In this document: positions 46,643 through 59,232 of the stretch, one piece after another
Numbering within the stretch: the stretch's first letter is position 1
Layout: every line of letters begins with the position of its first letter
Assembly: GCF_000276665.1 (NCBI RefSeq)
Contig: NW_004955429.1
Location: forward strand, 3,700,184-3,764,183
Direction: 5' to 3'
DNA from: Chinchilla lanigera
Lineage: Eukaryota; Chordata; Mammalia; Rodentia; Chinchillidae
DNA: 64,000 bases
Notes under the pieces: generated by a model
The model's database searches: none
What the model saw: the letters and a program-made list of their open reading frames with translations, nothing else
What the model was told of the DNA's origin: nothing
Made by a program: the position numbers and the translations under genes

Positions 46643-46881
46643 TTATAGAACAAGGGTCCCCAACCCCTTAGCCATAGCCTGAACTCCAACTCCTGCCAGA
46701 CCAGTTATGACATTAGATTCTCATAGAGCAAGAATGCTACTGTGAGTGGTGCTTGTAAGGGATCTCGACTGTGCACTCTTTATGAGAATCGAATCACACC
46801 TCCTCTTAAATCTGTGGGAAAATTGCCTTCCATGAAATTGGCCCCTGGTGAATAAAAGGGTTGGAGACTATTGCTATAGAC
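46643..46881. mobile_element. hAT-type MITE with 8-bp target duplication
   Basis: The ends CAAGGGTCCCCAACCC (from 46651) and GGGTTGGAGACTATTG (to 46873) are imperfect inverted repeats. TTATAGAA (46643-46650) and CTATAGAC (46874-46881) are the flanking 8-bp duplication with two differences, the length typical of hAT elements. Inside, AGATTCTCATAGAGC and its complement TCTTTATGAGAATCG form a second inverted pair. It has no coding capacity; I am not certain of the family name. Confidence 0.7.
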
Positions 46882-46930
46882 TCACAAATGCCACAGACTT
46901 CCATCCTTGAGGATAAATGGATATCTCCAA

Positions 46931-46969
46931 ACTTTAAACACATGCAGATGGTTTGCATGTGTTTAAAGT
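46931..46969. repeat. Perfect 16-bp inverted repeat with 7-base loop
   Basis: ACTTTAAACACATGCA (46931-46946) and its exact complement TGCATGTGTTTAAAGT (46954-46969) flank GATGGTT. It lies 50 bases beyond the duplication of the hAT element. No transposon family is evident. It could fold as a hairpin in DNA or RNA. Confidence 0.97.
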
Positions 46970-48633
46970 GTAATGAGTGACCTCAGAGGCACTATAATTA
47001 TGTGTCCTAGTGCACCCTCTTTGATTGAGTACATTAAAAAACTCTAACCTCAGGCTATAATGTGCCTCTCTTTTGAGGACCCACACTCTTTTTTTCCTGA
47101 GTGTGTTCCTCTTTAACTCTGTTTAATAAAATCTGTCTATGCCTTTCACTGATGTACCCTCCAGTTTTTTTACTGTAATAAGTCAAAAATCTAATCCATG
47201 GGTGAGGTGAGTTGAGGTTTCTATCCTCTTGACTTGTACAGTGACCTTGGACTTCCTTGGACTTGTACAGTGGAAGTTGGAGAGGTTGTGGGGGATTGAA
47301 ATCATCCCAGGGGTTCTGTAACTGTGAGATAACTTTTAGTTTTTGTCTATCTACCTCCATACTTCTTTTCACTAGGTAAAGTTTGGCTTTTAACAGTTCC
47401 TATTATTCCCTGTTTCTTATCATTTCTCTTTCATTTTGTTCTTTATTTATATTTTGTGTTTTTCATAAGAGAAAGCCAGCAGGGAGGAAGGCTTTACGGA
47501 GATGCAAAGAGGATGAGCCTGGACTATATCAGCCCATCCCACAGTAACACTGATACTATCATCTGATAATTGTTTTATTACTTCCTGTTTGAGATTTTAA
47601 ATAATTACAATGTTGCACTATTGCTTTAATTTTATTTTTAATGTTTGCATTAGCAAACATAAAGTTTGCTACTGGGAACTCAAAAAAGTGTCCAGGAGTT
47701 ACACTGGGAACTCAAGAAGTATCTTCTTATTTCAAAGGCATTTTTAGTCTTTTGAACTGGTGTTATAGGTGGGCATCAGAAGCAAGACACTTTCTCTTTT
47801 TCTTATCAAACTGTCAGGATGAGGGGCTGTGACAAAACATCCACCACCATGTGGAATAGTGGGTCAGGTGGGACTGAGAAAAACTGATTCTAGTTCTGGG
47901 TATGGCTGGCATTGAGGGAATGAAAGTTTGGTATTTACAGCTAAGGAGGAAAATCACCTTGTATGTGAACTTTCCTAATTTTTAAATGATATTAGGAATG
48001 AATTAAGGAAAAACAAGTTAATCCCTGAGTAGGACAGCAAAATTCTCTGTAACACAGATTTACAGTATAGCAGTACAAGACACATTTTGTGATTATATGG
48101 AAAGTGAGGCTTTGGGTATTAGACTGTTTTAGACCTTTATGGTGGCTCTAGTTAGATAGGGATCATTTAAACCATACCGTGAATTCTAATTGTCGATGAT
48201 TGGTGTCATAGGTAGAATGGTACCACCCAAAGATAGCCACATCTTAATACAAGGAAGATGAGAACAGGTTATACCGCAATCCCAATTAGAAAAGGTTGCT
48301 GAAGTACAGAAGGGACTTGCCTAATATGAAACATCGAATGCACGCATTCACTTCAATTGCTATATGAAATTTTTCCCTCTTCTAAGGCATGAACAGAAAA
48401 TTCCTATTTTGTAGAAGCAAACCAGCCAGAAAACTCAAAGAAGAAAAGTTATCATTTGTTTCTTTTTTAAAATTTACTTCCTGGTGATTCACATTTATTG
48501 TATTTTACAAAACAAAACAAACAACAACAGAAAAACACCCTGCTATCCTATGACATATTGAAATAAAGGAAACAAACAGGTTGAAAACTACAGGAAACAC
48601 TTTCTCTATACTTTGAAAAGCACTGTTCTGGGC
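46970..48633. other. Unique stretch, nothing recognised
   Basis: A 105-codon minus-strand frame (47055-47372) has no recognisable domain. GGACTTGTACAGTG recurs nearby (about 47230-47275). Otherwise no recognised repeat. Confidence 0.4.
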
Positions 48634-48819
48634 CATTGTTTTTAAAGTGGTTTCAGAACCACAGGTTAGTAGTGTTAGCACCCCTTTGGAATGTCTTAGA
48701 AATGCAAAAAATTCCCCAATGCAAACCACTGAGTTAGAAACTCGGTGGGAAGGCTCAGCAGCTTGTGTCCTATCAAGTCCTAGGTGATTCTGGTGCATGC
48801 TGAAGTTGGAGAAATGCTG
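48634..48819 (+). mobile_element. MER5A-like hAT element
   Basis: It starts CATTGTTTTTAAAGTGGTTT and contains CTTAGAAATGCAAAAAATTC, then GAGTTAGAAACTCGGTGGGA, and GTCCTAGGTGATTCTGGTGC, and closes at GTTGGAGAAATGCTG. Order and length (about 186 bp) match MER5A. A CTTTGAAAAGCACTG end just to its left suggests another decayed hAT end. Confidence 0.75.
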
Positions 48820-48914
48820 CTGTAGGATATACTACTTTATTAACTAACCCTTAGGCAATTCATTAGATGATCCTGACAATATAATAAGAGTCTGGTGTGC
48901 ACAAAATCATGTAA

Positions 48915-49075
48915 TCTCCTACAATACTTTTATTATTCCGATTTTACAGATGAGGATATGGAGTGGAGGTCTCCAAAGGTTTAATGCCTGACTCAACATC
49001 ACATTGTTAATAAACTGCAGTTATAATTGAGTTCCACAGTTCACACTTTTAACTTCTACACCATGAAATTCCTGA
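48915..49075 (-). repeat. MIR SINE
   Basis: Antisense MIR order: TTATTCCGATTTTACAGATG, AGGATATGGAGTGGAGGTCT, then a TTGAGTTCCACAGTTCACAC block and CTTCTACACCATGAAATTCC. Confidence 0.75.
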
Positions 49076-50590
49076 CTAAAATAACAGATAAAGGGTTCAC
49101 TAGATACTGTGCTGTTTCTCAAAAAACAAATACTTTAACACATTTCATTCATACATTTCTAAAAACTTCTTAAGCTCCAGTTCTAGTTTTACTAGCATAT
49201 ATTTGGTCAGATGGCTTGGTCAGAGCCTCTTACATTATATAATAATTTGACAATTTCTTTCATGGCAAAAGTTTTACATTATTGATACATCTGATTCCTT
49301 ACTACAGATAATTGGAAAGATATTTACTGTATTCTTAATATATACGAGACACTATGGTACATATAAGGGGATACAAAGATGTTTAATAAACAATATAGCA
49401 CATACAGGTAATTAGAATATATAATGAAGTATACAGGATAGAAAGTAACCCAATAAATATCAATTGTCGTTACTACTAAGCTAATTCTTCTATGTTTTTG
49501 CTTATAATAATAAGAGACCCTCAGGAACTGAACCATAACTTGAATCAGAAGATGGTTAATACTGCAATAGAGAAAGAAAGTTATAATATTTAAATTGTTC
49601 TATAACATTTTACCTTTAAATTTGTAATGGTGTTAGTAAGATCAGCACCTCTCTCCCTGCCTCTGCCTTCTTTCTCTTCTCCTTGATGTTCATGCAGGCC
49701 TCCATTTCCTAATCTTTTTACAAAGTCACCACAAGATGGTTTCTAGAACCAAATTACAGATTCATTTCTCTCAAATAGAAAGGGGCAGAAATAAAACCTA
49801 AGGAAGAAACTGAGAATATACCTAAAGATAAATGTTCCAGTTCCTTAAAGCCCAGATTTCCAGAGTGAAGATGATGCAATTTAAAAATCACCTAAAAATA
49901 GGATGGTGTGCCAAATTTCAGCATTCAACTTTTACATTTAACATTCTATTTAAGCAAAGTAATTTGGTTTGAAACCCAGTATCATTTTTAATGTCTTTGC
50001 TTTGTTTTGTTTGTATTTTGCTATTGTTCTATTTTTGTACTATTTTCTTTAAAATAAAAAAAATAAATAAAATATGGAAAAGGGGTAAAATAATGCACAA
50101 AAGGTAGACCAAATGGGAAAAAAATTTTATGAATCTCCCATATTATTGAGAGCTACCATAGATCTTGAATTATTAAGTGTTTAAATCCATTTTTGCAGTT
50201 TAAAAATTTTTTATAAAAATCCCAACTGAACTCATGTCACAAATCAATTCAGTTTTAGTTCCAAAGGTCTTTTCTAACTGTCTACATACATTAAAAAACT
50301 AAATAACTCTCTAATGTTCAATTTTCTTGATGATGGTAGAAAGATTCTATGCAACTAAATAACTAAAATAATGACAGATTATGAAGAAACATAGATCCAA
50401 ATATTTCTGGATGGGTACTGAATAAGACTTGATGGAGAGTTCCAGTGACTACAATATGGAAATAATGTTAAATTGTATTCATTTTGACATACTTTGTATA
50501 ACAGTTTTAGGGAGATATATAAAGTCAAATATATTGTACACCATGGAATCATGACAGAGGTAGAGAACCCACTGCCAATTATTAAAATTT
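49076..50590. other. AT-rich unique stretch, nothing recognised
   Basis: No gene or repeat recognised. Confidence 0.45.
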
Positions 50591-50599
50591 TGTAGTTTA

Positions 50600-51402
50600 C
50601 TCATAAGAGATCCTAAACCTAGAACCCAGTGGGGTGAAGCATTCTACTGGGGCAGAGCAGCCCAGCAGGGTGGAGCAGCCCAGCACAGTGGGACACTGTT
50701 TATCAAGGGGCCCTTCGGACCCAACAGCTGGTGAGTGAGGTAAAGTGGAACTGTGTTCTGGCATACAGACATGTGGAACAGAAGTGGGTGAGTGGCACTG
50801 TCATTTTATGTCAAAAGATTCTGGGCAAACCCGAGCAGCAGAACAATACCAGGTCACTTCACTACCAAAGTCCTTGGGTGGAATGAGGAAAGAGTCATCC
50901 TGTCACAGTGGACTGCCAGCAGTTAAGAAGCAGTCTAGGAGGAATTCTTCTGAAAGGTATCAGCTGGAACCTCCAAGTAGCCACCAAAAGCTAGTCTTAG
51001 CACTAAATACAAAGGATTAGAAGCATTCCTCTCGTCTGCAACCAAGACAGCAGCCTTGGCCCAGTGGCACAAACTGAAAAGCACTCTTGGACCATGCTGG
51101 GACAAGGGCACTTCCCCTGCCCTATGCCCATCGGGTAAGAGGAGCTAGTGGTGTGGAACAGGGGAAGCTATGCAAGGTCCAGAAGGAGCCAACTGTACGC
51201 TAGTATAGGAGCAACCCCAGGGTTTCTCTATATCAGGGTGCTACAGCAACTGAGAGAATGCTATAGAGACAAACAGTAAGGAGAAGTGGACATCCAGAAC
51301 ACTGTCAGCTGAAGACCAGTACCAGTCTCCACATCTAGAGGCCATGATCAGCCTCATATAGTGAACGTTGTTTTTGCTCTTTCTGAGTTGTTTCAATTTT
51401 CT

Positions 51403-51462
<60 letters not shown>

Positions 51463-52160
51463 TTTCTTTTACTCACTTCCTTCCTTCTTTCTTTCTTTCC
51501 TTTTTCTCTCCTCTGTTCTTCTCCAGTTTCCCAAAACTTGAGTGATCATCATTTGCCTTACACTCTTGCTTCTACTATATTTCTCTTCCTTCATCTCTGT
51601 ATTTTGTACCCTATCCCTCTTAAATACACCCTAAAACAAGGCAAAAACAGTTTACCAAGGGAGAACTCATTCTGTCTAGTTCCTGATATATAATGGATTT
51701 TGTTATATATCTGTAGTGCTTGCTTCTAGAATTAAAGGTACCAAATTAATAGCTACCAGTTTGTCAGTTGCTACACTGTACTCAATGCTGTTATTATTGC
51801 TAATTGTACTACTTCAGCCATGATATCATACATGTTTTAATCAATGTTTTCTCCTTTCTATGACAACATTGTAGCTGTGTGGGTCAAAAGCATCACCATA
51901 GTCCAGTACTAAAGGACAAGGTGCTGCGCCAAACAGATACAAACTTTTCATCCTTAATAAATTGGGAAGGTAGGTTCTTAGAATAGACAAAAAGATCAAG
52001 AATCACCTATACCTAGAAGACATTGCTGAGGAATAGACATTTCCTAGAGGAGCTTTGATACTAGTAATAAATCTATCTACCATAAGAAATCTACAACCAC
52101 CAATACAGAAAATAAAACAAAAAAAAAAATAGAAACTAGAAAATGTAAGACACAGAATCA
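50600..52160 (+). mobile_element. L1 5' untranslated region
   Basis: GC-richer sequence (50630-51360) followed by a pyrimidine-rich part, then AT-rich text leading into ORF1 at about 52163. A (CTTT)n tract (51404-51460) lies in the middle. In active families this segment carries the L1 promoter; nothing here shows it is functional. The 91-codon frame at 50745-51020 is not recognised as coding. Confidence 0.6.
51404..51460. repeat. (CTTT)n microsatellite
   Basis: About 14 uninterrupted CTTT units, then a longer impure pyrimidine tract to about 51515. Confidence 0.96.
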
Positions 52161-52162
52161 AA

Positions 52163-53170
52163 ATGCAACCTCAGACCTCCATCCAACCCAGGACAAGTCC
52201 AGAGCACAATGAAATAAAAAAAATTGGAAGTCACACACTGGAACTTTCTGAAATTACAGCAGCAGAAGTGAAAAACCAAATGGATGCGGCTATAGAAAAA
52301 ATAATTTCTCAGGTTAAAAAAGAAGAAATAAAAAAATCAAAATGAAAGACATGTCCAAAAAATCTAGGGTAGACACAGATTTTAAAAATAGAGAAGAATG
52401 GAAACCATGAATGCCTAACATAGGATAGAATTGGAAACCATAAAACAGATGCAAACAGTTATGCAGGAGACTAAGAATTCCACTAAAATATACACAATGT
52501 ATTGAATGAAGGTAAAGCTAGAATATCAGATCTAGAGCACAGCACTGCAGTTTGTGACCATGAAAGGAAAGATATCTTAAAAATAGCAAAGGACCATAAA
52601 CAAACCTGTAAGATGAAGCAAAGAAAAACTATAAAAGATTGATTGGAGTCAATGAGAAATCCAGAGATACTGCAAATACCATAAAAAAAAACCCACTACA
52701 CAAAAGTAATGGCAGAAAACTTCCCAAACATGGGTAAAGAATTTGATATACAAATAAGTGAGTCATATAGAAATCCAATTAGCCACAATCAAAATAAATC
52801 TACATCAAGGCATACAATAGTCAAGTTTCTAGAAATCCAGCACAAGAATGGAATACTAAAAGCTGTTAGAGAAAAGAAACAAATGTTCTATAAAGAAAAA
52901 CCAATCAGAATCACAAAAGACTTCTCAAGATAAACCCTCAGGTAAGGAGAGCTTGGAGTGAAATGTTTGAAGCCTTAAATGACAAAAACCTCCAATCCAT
53001 GTAGATGAACTCTGGAAAACTATCTTTCAAAGTCAATGGAGAAATAAGATATTTCCATGAAAAAGAAAAACTGAGGAAATTTATGATAAAACCAGCTCTG
53101 CAAAATGCTGTGAAGGATATTTTATAAAGAGATAAGGAAGGCCACAATTCAAAGAACCCCAATAGAAAGA
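52163..53170 (+). pseudogene. L1 ORF1 pseudogene
   Basis: The reading begins MQPQTSIQPRTSPEHNEIKK at 52163 and is stopped after 60 codons. It resumes at 52709-52930 with the RNA-recognition and C-terminal part: AENFPNMGKEFDIQISE, TSRHTIVKFLEIQHKNGILK and REKKQMFYKEKPIRI. After another break the C-terminal end is visible to about 53130. ORF1 encodes the L1 RNA-binding chaperone. The spacing is normal (about 1 kb), but several stops and frameshifts break it. Confidence 0.85.
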
Positions 53171-53229
53171 AGCCATCAGGCAGGCAAGCAATTGAACAGA
53201 GGGAAAAGATAGAGTACTGAGAACAGGAA

Positions 53230-54235
53230 AATTATATGAAAGGATAAGTCAAAACACATCAATTATAACAATCAATGCTAATGGGCTCAATTCACCCATC
53301 AAAAGACATAGACTGGCATAATGCATCAAGAAGCTAGATCCAACAATGTGCTCCCCACAAAAAAAAAAAAATTAATTCAAAAACAAATTCACAGACTGAA
53401 AGTCAAAGGATGGAAAACAATATTCCATGTGATAAGAATCCCCTAAAAATAATGGGTAGCTATTCTATTTGCAGACTCTATAAAATTCAGGTGAGTCAAA
53501 GAAGGTCAGTACATATTTGTTAAGGGAAAAAAATCCCAGAACGAGAGATAGCAATCATAAATATATATGCACGAAATACTAATGCAACCAACTCAATGAA
53601 ATCAATTAATGAACATGAAAAATGAAATAAGCACTAACACATTTACCCCACTGTAACAAATAGACAGATCATATAGACAAAAAATCAACAAAGAAATATC
53701 AGAACTAAATCAAACCTGTGAACATATGGACTTACGAGATGTCTACAGAGTGTTCCACACCATGACATCAGAATCCACATTCTTCTCAGCTGCCCATGAG
53801 ATATTCTCCAAAATAGATCACATTACTAACCCAAAGAAAATGTTTAAGTAAACACAAAGGGATTGAAATTATCTCATGCATTTTATTTGACCATAGTGCA
53901 ATGAAAGTAGAAATCAATGGCAAAAGAAACTAGCAAAACTACATAAACACCTGGAACTTAATTAACATCTTCCTGAACAACCAATGAGTCAACAATGGGT
54001 CAGATGAAATTAAGCAAGAAATTCAATAATATTTATAATTAAGAAAACAGTCTTATGAGGGAAATTTATAGCAATGAATTCTCATATCAGGAAAACAGAA
54101 TGAGCTCAAATAAAAAAACTAATATTGAACCTTAAACTTCTAGAAAAGGAAGAAAAAATCAAACCCAAAGCTCACATGAAAGAGGAAATTACAAAGAACT
54201 GAGGTGAAATTAATGCCATTGAGACTAAGACCTAC
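53230..54235 (+). pseudogene. L1 ORF2 fragment (endonuclease only)
   Basis: The endonuclease start is readable near 53259 as SITINANGLNSPIKRHRLA, with the conserved N and G of the active-site strand. The C-terminal endonuclease block near 53740-53825 reads RVFHTMTSESTFFS and KIDH. The copy stops at about 54235, before the reverse transcriptase, so it lacks its 3' part. Confidence 0.8.
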
Positions 54236-55050
54236 CACTCAGTATTAGAATAAAAATATTATTGTTAGCTAAAAGTATCTCTTTGTCTCTCTTTGTTCTT
54301 CTCTTCCTTCATTCTCACTGAAAGCTATCATCCTGAATTTTGTGCCTTTCAAGTTTCTTGCTTTCTTATAATTTACTTCATAAGCTTATATTACATGCAC
54401 ACATGCAAGCACACATATACACACACTTTAGTTTAGATAGAGTGAATAGCACCCCTGCAATATGCTGGGAATTTTAGTATGTATTGTTTAAGACAAACAG
54501 TTTGAAATTTATATTATTAATTATGAATATTGTAATAGTCTTATGTGAAAAAAAGGATATAAAATTATACTAGTTGGGGAAATGTTGGGTTTACATGTGT
54601 TTCTTTCAGAGTCTTTTAAATGTTAGTATTCACCGTGACTCCTCAAATAAAAGCAAATCAACTTTACCTCTTTTATTTTTTGAGTATCTTTTATTCTATA
54701 GCAGCTAATGAGATGCCATGTTTTACCAAAAGGTGGAGTGTACAACTGTTTTGAGAGAATACATGTAAGCCATGAGCCTCTTGCTACACTTCTCAGAGAG
54801 AACAGCAATACTCTTGTGAAGGCTGCTAGCCAGGGCACATCGAGACTTGGAAATGGGTAAGACCACCTGGCATGGCATTATTGTCCTTCCACATTTCTGT
54901 AAGCATGAGGCAAAGCAGTTCTTGCTAATGGGAATAAAAATATGGAGGACAAAGAAAATGAAAGTTAAATTGAATGTAGGATATAGGTTAGGATATGATG
55001 TGAATACTTCTGTATTTTAATTAATTTTATTATATAATCTCAATTTTAGA
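54236..55050. other. Unassigned stretch, nothing recognised
   Basis: A short CA-rich part near 54395-54425 is the only low-complexity feature. Confidence 0.4.
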
Positions 55051-55054
55051 CTGT

Positions 55055-55425
55055 TCAGGTTGCTATAACAAGATCTGGTCAGTTGGGTGGCTTATAAATT
55101 AAAAAGTAGCAATTCAATAAACAAAGTTATTTCTCACAGTTCTAGAGGTTGGGTGTCCATGACCAATGTACTGGCAGATTCAGTATCTGGTGAGAGCCTG
55201 CTTAATCATAGGTCACCTTCTCCGTCTAAACACAAATGGTGCAAATGATGAGGGGTCTCTGGGGCCTCTTTTATAAGGGCATTCATCCCTCCCAGGAGGG
55301 TTTTGTGCTCATGATCTAATCATCCCTACCAAGGCTCTACCTCCTTACTAGGAGTACCTTGGGAGTTAGGATTTTAGCATGATCTTAAGATAGTCAAAAA
55401 CATTCCAACCATAGCAATCCCCAAA
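55055..55425 (-). mobile_element. MaLR-type solo LTR
   Basis: On the plus strand the antisense LTR is legible: GGTTGCTATAACAAGATCTG, GGGTGGCTTATAAATTAAAA, TTATTTCTCACAGTTCTAGA and GGTTGGGTGTCC. It continues with a CAGATTCAGTATCTGGTGAG block and TCTTTTATAAGGGCATTCAT, and ends with AAAAACATTCCAACCATAGC. This is the MLT1/MST class of MaLR. Confidence 0.75.
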
Positions 55426-56114
55426 GCCTAGAGATAGCATTGAAAATAAATCTTAATTTGGATACTCAAGAAAGGACAGATCTCAGAGATTATACACATC
55501 AAATCATAAACATCATCTCCTTTAGGTAATTTATATCAAATATTTCTAATGCTCCAACAGTAGTGATTATTTCCACAAAATATAGCCTATTTCTCTTCTA
55601 TTTCAAATTACCAACATTCAGAAATACAGCCAAAATTTTAAAATAAATATGTAATTAAAATACTATATACATTGAGGTACTTTTTTCTATAGTCTCGGAA
55701 ATAATTCTGATCTTTATCTTAAAAGTCACACTGACTTTCTCTTTCAAAGAATACAGTACTAAGTGAAATGCTCCTCTCAATTACACTTCTACAGGGCTCT
55801 GGATCTTTTGAGATCTGGTTTTAATAATAAAATTCCATGTATTTTAGCCTTACATTTGTCTTCATTTGATGTTTTCTTTAAATAAGATAACTATCCTTCC
55901 AAACTGTGAATCTTCAGAGATACTATGCAGCCCCAATACTTAAGATATGATTTGCTCTGCTGATAATGTAATATTCTTATCAGCAATCATTTAAAATATA
56001 TTCTTAAGTATTCTACAATGCTTTGGGATTTTTTTTTCTCAATGTCACTGAACTAAAAATCACTTTTTAGAGTATATTATGGACCTCTAATCACCCTTTT
56101 TCAGTCTATGCCAT
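55426..56114. other. AT-rich stretch, nothing recognised
   Basis: No gene or repeat recognised. Confidence 0.45.
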
Positions 56115-56145
56115 TTTTATTTATTTATTTATTTATTTATTTATT
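56115..56145. repeat. (TTTA)n microsatellite
   Basis: About seven TTTA units. Confidence 0.95.
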
Positions 56146-56655
56146 GGTTGTTATATCGCATTTAAATTATCTGTCAAACATTTCCAAATGTTTCAGACCT
56201 TCTTTTGTCATATTATTCACATATAAGACCACGAGGTAAGCCTGGAGATTAGAGTATTGATAATATGCTCATATAAATGTCTGACAATTCTGAGACTGTT
56301 TCCCAGAGACTGTTAAAATTTTCTAGATCAGATGTTGTCCTGAAATCCTGAAATCTACATTTGTTAGGGTTTTTATTAACTAAACATAACAGACTTCAGA
56401 AAAAGATAATTACTCCTGTGTCTTGGACCTGCACAAGAAAATTCAAGGTACATTTCTGTCATGGAGAGATACAAGCCATTGAATAGGAGACAGAGCACCT
56501 GCCATGTTTTGTCCATGAGCAAAGATAGTAACCTGCTAGCTGTCGCAAGGGTATTAGAAATGATCCGATACTTTTCTCTTATCAGGATTTTAAAAAGAAT
56601 TCTAACTATGACATTGCTGCAGAGAACTATTTCTTATCTTTCAGTTTAGAGGATA
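56146..56655. other. Unassigned stretch, nothing recognised
   Basis: No recognisable gene or repeat. Confidence 0.4.
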
Positions 56656-56656
56656 T

Positions 56657-56733
56657 TTATTTTTTTCCTACCCGGAATCGAGAACCTTGTGCTTGCCAGG
56701 CGGGCAGCAAGCTGCTGAGCTGTATCCCTGGCC
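56657..56733 (-). repeat. ID SINE, diverged
   Basis: The minus strand reads GGCCAGGGATACAGCTCAGC, then CCTGGCAAGCACAAGGTTCT and CGATTCCGGGTAGG, followed by an A-tail. No clear target duplication. Confidence 0.8.
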
Positions 56734-58610
56734 TTTTAGCTTTTGCTTTAAACCATCTGATAGATTCTCTATCCTTGCCAGAGTCAGCATCTCCTCCCTT
56801 GAAGGCAATCTCAGGATCATTTGTGGTGTCCTTAGTCTAATGCCAAATTGTGACATTTCTGCCTCTACCTCATTCTTGGATCAGTTTCCATTTGGTCCCA
56901 TTAGGAATTCTCTGCAATTGTGGTAGCTATTTCTCACTTTAGTGTACTAAATTTTTTATTAACCTCTCTGTTTATTCCAACACAATGAATTACCTAACTT
57001 GCTTTAATGAAAAAATTGGCATTCGAACAAAAATTTAAAGATGAAGTAAAGATGAAGATGAAAAAATTTAAAGATGAAGTAAAAAACCTTGGAGTCACCT
57101 TTGACTTCCTTCTTTCTTCCGTGTCTCATGTTAGCCATGGAGATGTTTGGATAAAGGAAGAAGGAGCAGCACATACTGAGGCCATAGGGTAGACTGGAGG
57201 TAGGTCAACTCCAAAAGAGGAAGATTGTCTGTATTATGGTAGAGTGAGCAAAGCAGAGTGGGGTGGTGTTTGACTGGGAGAGGTAAAGAAAGGCTCTTGT
57301 CCAACGTGTGACTGGCTTTCTTTTTTGCCTTCTTTTTAAAAATGTTATAATAAACAGTATAAAAATATATAGGAAGTTTTATTATTCTTATGCATTAACT
57401 ATATTACATATTTTATATATGGCACAAGACAATTCCTGACTCTTCCTCTCTCAAAGGGGGGCAGGTTGGACCCACCAAACTGGACTTTGTATGATATTTC
57501 AGTAAAGATATGAGGGAGATGAGGAAGTAATCATGTGGATGTGGGGAGAAATGATTTCTAGGCAAAGATAATAGACAGTTCAAGGCCTTTACAGTGAAAG
57601 TATGCTTGTTCTGTTTGAGAACAGTAACAAGGTAAGCAGATCATGTAGTACTTTTACATGTCTAGGTTTTGTTTTGAATGAAATATGGAGCTATTGCAAA
57701 GTTCTAAGCAAGAGTGACACAACCTGAGTTAGGTTTTAAAGAGATTTCTAGCTGGTGTCTTGAGAACAGACTCTAAAAGCAAAGAGTAAAAATAGGGAGA
57801 CTTCTTAGGTTATAGTAATAATCTAATTTTCAGTGATAATAACTCAGACCAGAGTAAGAATAGTGCCTCCAAATGGTTAGGCTCTGGAGATGTATGGATG
57901 ATAGAATCAACAGCATTTCCTGATGCACTGCACATGAGACATGAGAAATAGAAGGAAATCAAGGATGTCTCCAAGGTTTTTGAACTAAGCAACTAGAAGG
58001 ATGGAATTGTTATCAATTGGAACTGGATAACTTGTTGGTAGGTCAGGTTTAATGCTGGTGGTGGGAATAGGGGTTAAATTTTGGATGTATTAAGTCTGAA
58101 ATGCCTGTTGGACTCCAAGGAAAGATTTTGAATAGGTAGATGTACATATAAGTCTGAAATATGGAGAGATTTGTATGCAGATTTAATTTGGGTGATGTTG
58201 ACCTGCCAAAAGTATACTGAGCTCTAAAAATAAATAAGGTTACTAAGGGAAAATAAAGAGAAAATAAAAAACCCAAGAACTAAGTTACCAAAACGGAAGA
58301 GAAAGCTATTATATTCTATTTCAGGTGCTCAGTAGGAAGCACTGTTCTGGCCCTGGAATGGTAAAATTTTGTTCACTGAATTTTAGAGATGCAAATTCAA
58401 AAGAAAGTTAAGGGATTTTCCTGTAGAAACACAGTATCACCCCAATTTGACAGGTGATTTTGAGACATACCATCTTGTTGATGTACCTGAGAGGTGTACT
58501 AGCCAAAGAAGACAGCTAAAGCATGGTGAAGGAGGAAAACAAAGCATCAGATTATAAAATAGTGTGGGAATCTGTGGCTTCATATGATTTCAAAATGAAG
58601 CAATGTTTGG
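56734..58610. other. Unassigned stretch; short tandem duplication at 57029-57083
   Basis: AAATTTAAAGATGAAGTAAA occurs at 57031-57050 and again at 57064-57083, 33 bases apart, inside a short lysine- and glutamate-rich frame. The repeated segment explains the frame's charged composition. No other recognisable feature. Confidence 0.45.
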
Positions 58611-58689
58611 GCTCAGCTGACTCCTCCAACAGTTGTCCACAAGAGTCTTCATAGAATAGAACCTTGAAGGCCTACAACAATCAATAGTC

Positions 58690-58873
58690 AAAAAATAGAA
58701 AATCAAAACCACAGTTCACACTCACTTAGATGGCTATTTTTTAAATTGGAAAATTACAAGTACTATTTAGGATGTGAAGATAGTGGAACGCTTTACATTG
58801 CTGGTGGGAACCTAAAATTGTACAGCTGCTTTGGAAAACAGTTTGGCAGGTTCTTAAAAAGTTAAAGATGTCT
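58690..58873 (+). mobile_element. Old L1 3' region, left of an LTR insertion
   Basis: AAAATCAAAACCACAGTTCA, then ACATTGCTGGTGGGAACCTA, GGAAAACAGTTTGGCAGGTT and CTTAAAAAGTTAAAG follow the ancient L1 3' region. The same L1 resumes after the LTR with CATGATCCAGCAGTTCTCCT at 59238. Confidence 0.75.
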
Positions 58874-58874
58874 A

Positions 58875-59232
58875 GATATCTCCCCAACACTTCATGCAGT
58901 CATAGGGACTGGCTTCTAGGGTTTTTGATTAATGCGTGGTCCAATTGTGGGATTATGGGCGTGAGTGTTACACCCACCTGAGGGTGGATAGCCTGCATAC
59001 AATATAAGGGAGGGAAAGAGGCTTGCTCTCTGCTGTCCCGCCCTTTTTGCTCTTTCTACTTTTGCTATTTTCCACCTCCATGAACTGGTGCGGTCTTCTA
59101 TGTGCCAGCCTGCATTGGAGCCAGCTGATTCTGGACGGAAACATTCACAAACTGTGAACTAAGTAAACCTTTCATTCTTGAATTCTAGGCATCAGATGTT
59201 TTGTTTCAGCAATGACAGAAAAGTAACTAAGA
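58875..59232 (+). mobile_element. LTR-like insertion (rodent MaLR-like) inside an old L1
   Basis: The insert runs from about TGTCTAGATATCTCC to the end AAAGTAACTAAGACA, close to the CTAACTAAGACA end of rodent MaLR LTRs. It contains a TATA-like box (AATATAAGGGAGGG at about 59000), a pyrimidine-rich stretch downstream, and CTAAGTAAACCTTTCATTC near the 3' end, comparable to an LTR polyadenylation region. The interrupted L1 gives the relative age: the LTR came later. The family name is not certain. Confidence 0.65.

Noticed and set aside
51361..51693. 110-codon phenylalanine- and serine-rich frame, like a membrane protein
   Set aside because: It is a translation of the CTTT repeat and the pyrimidine-rich L1 5' UTR.
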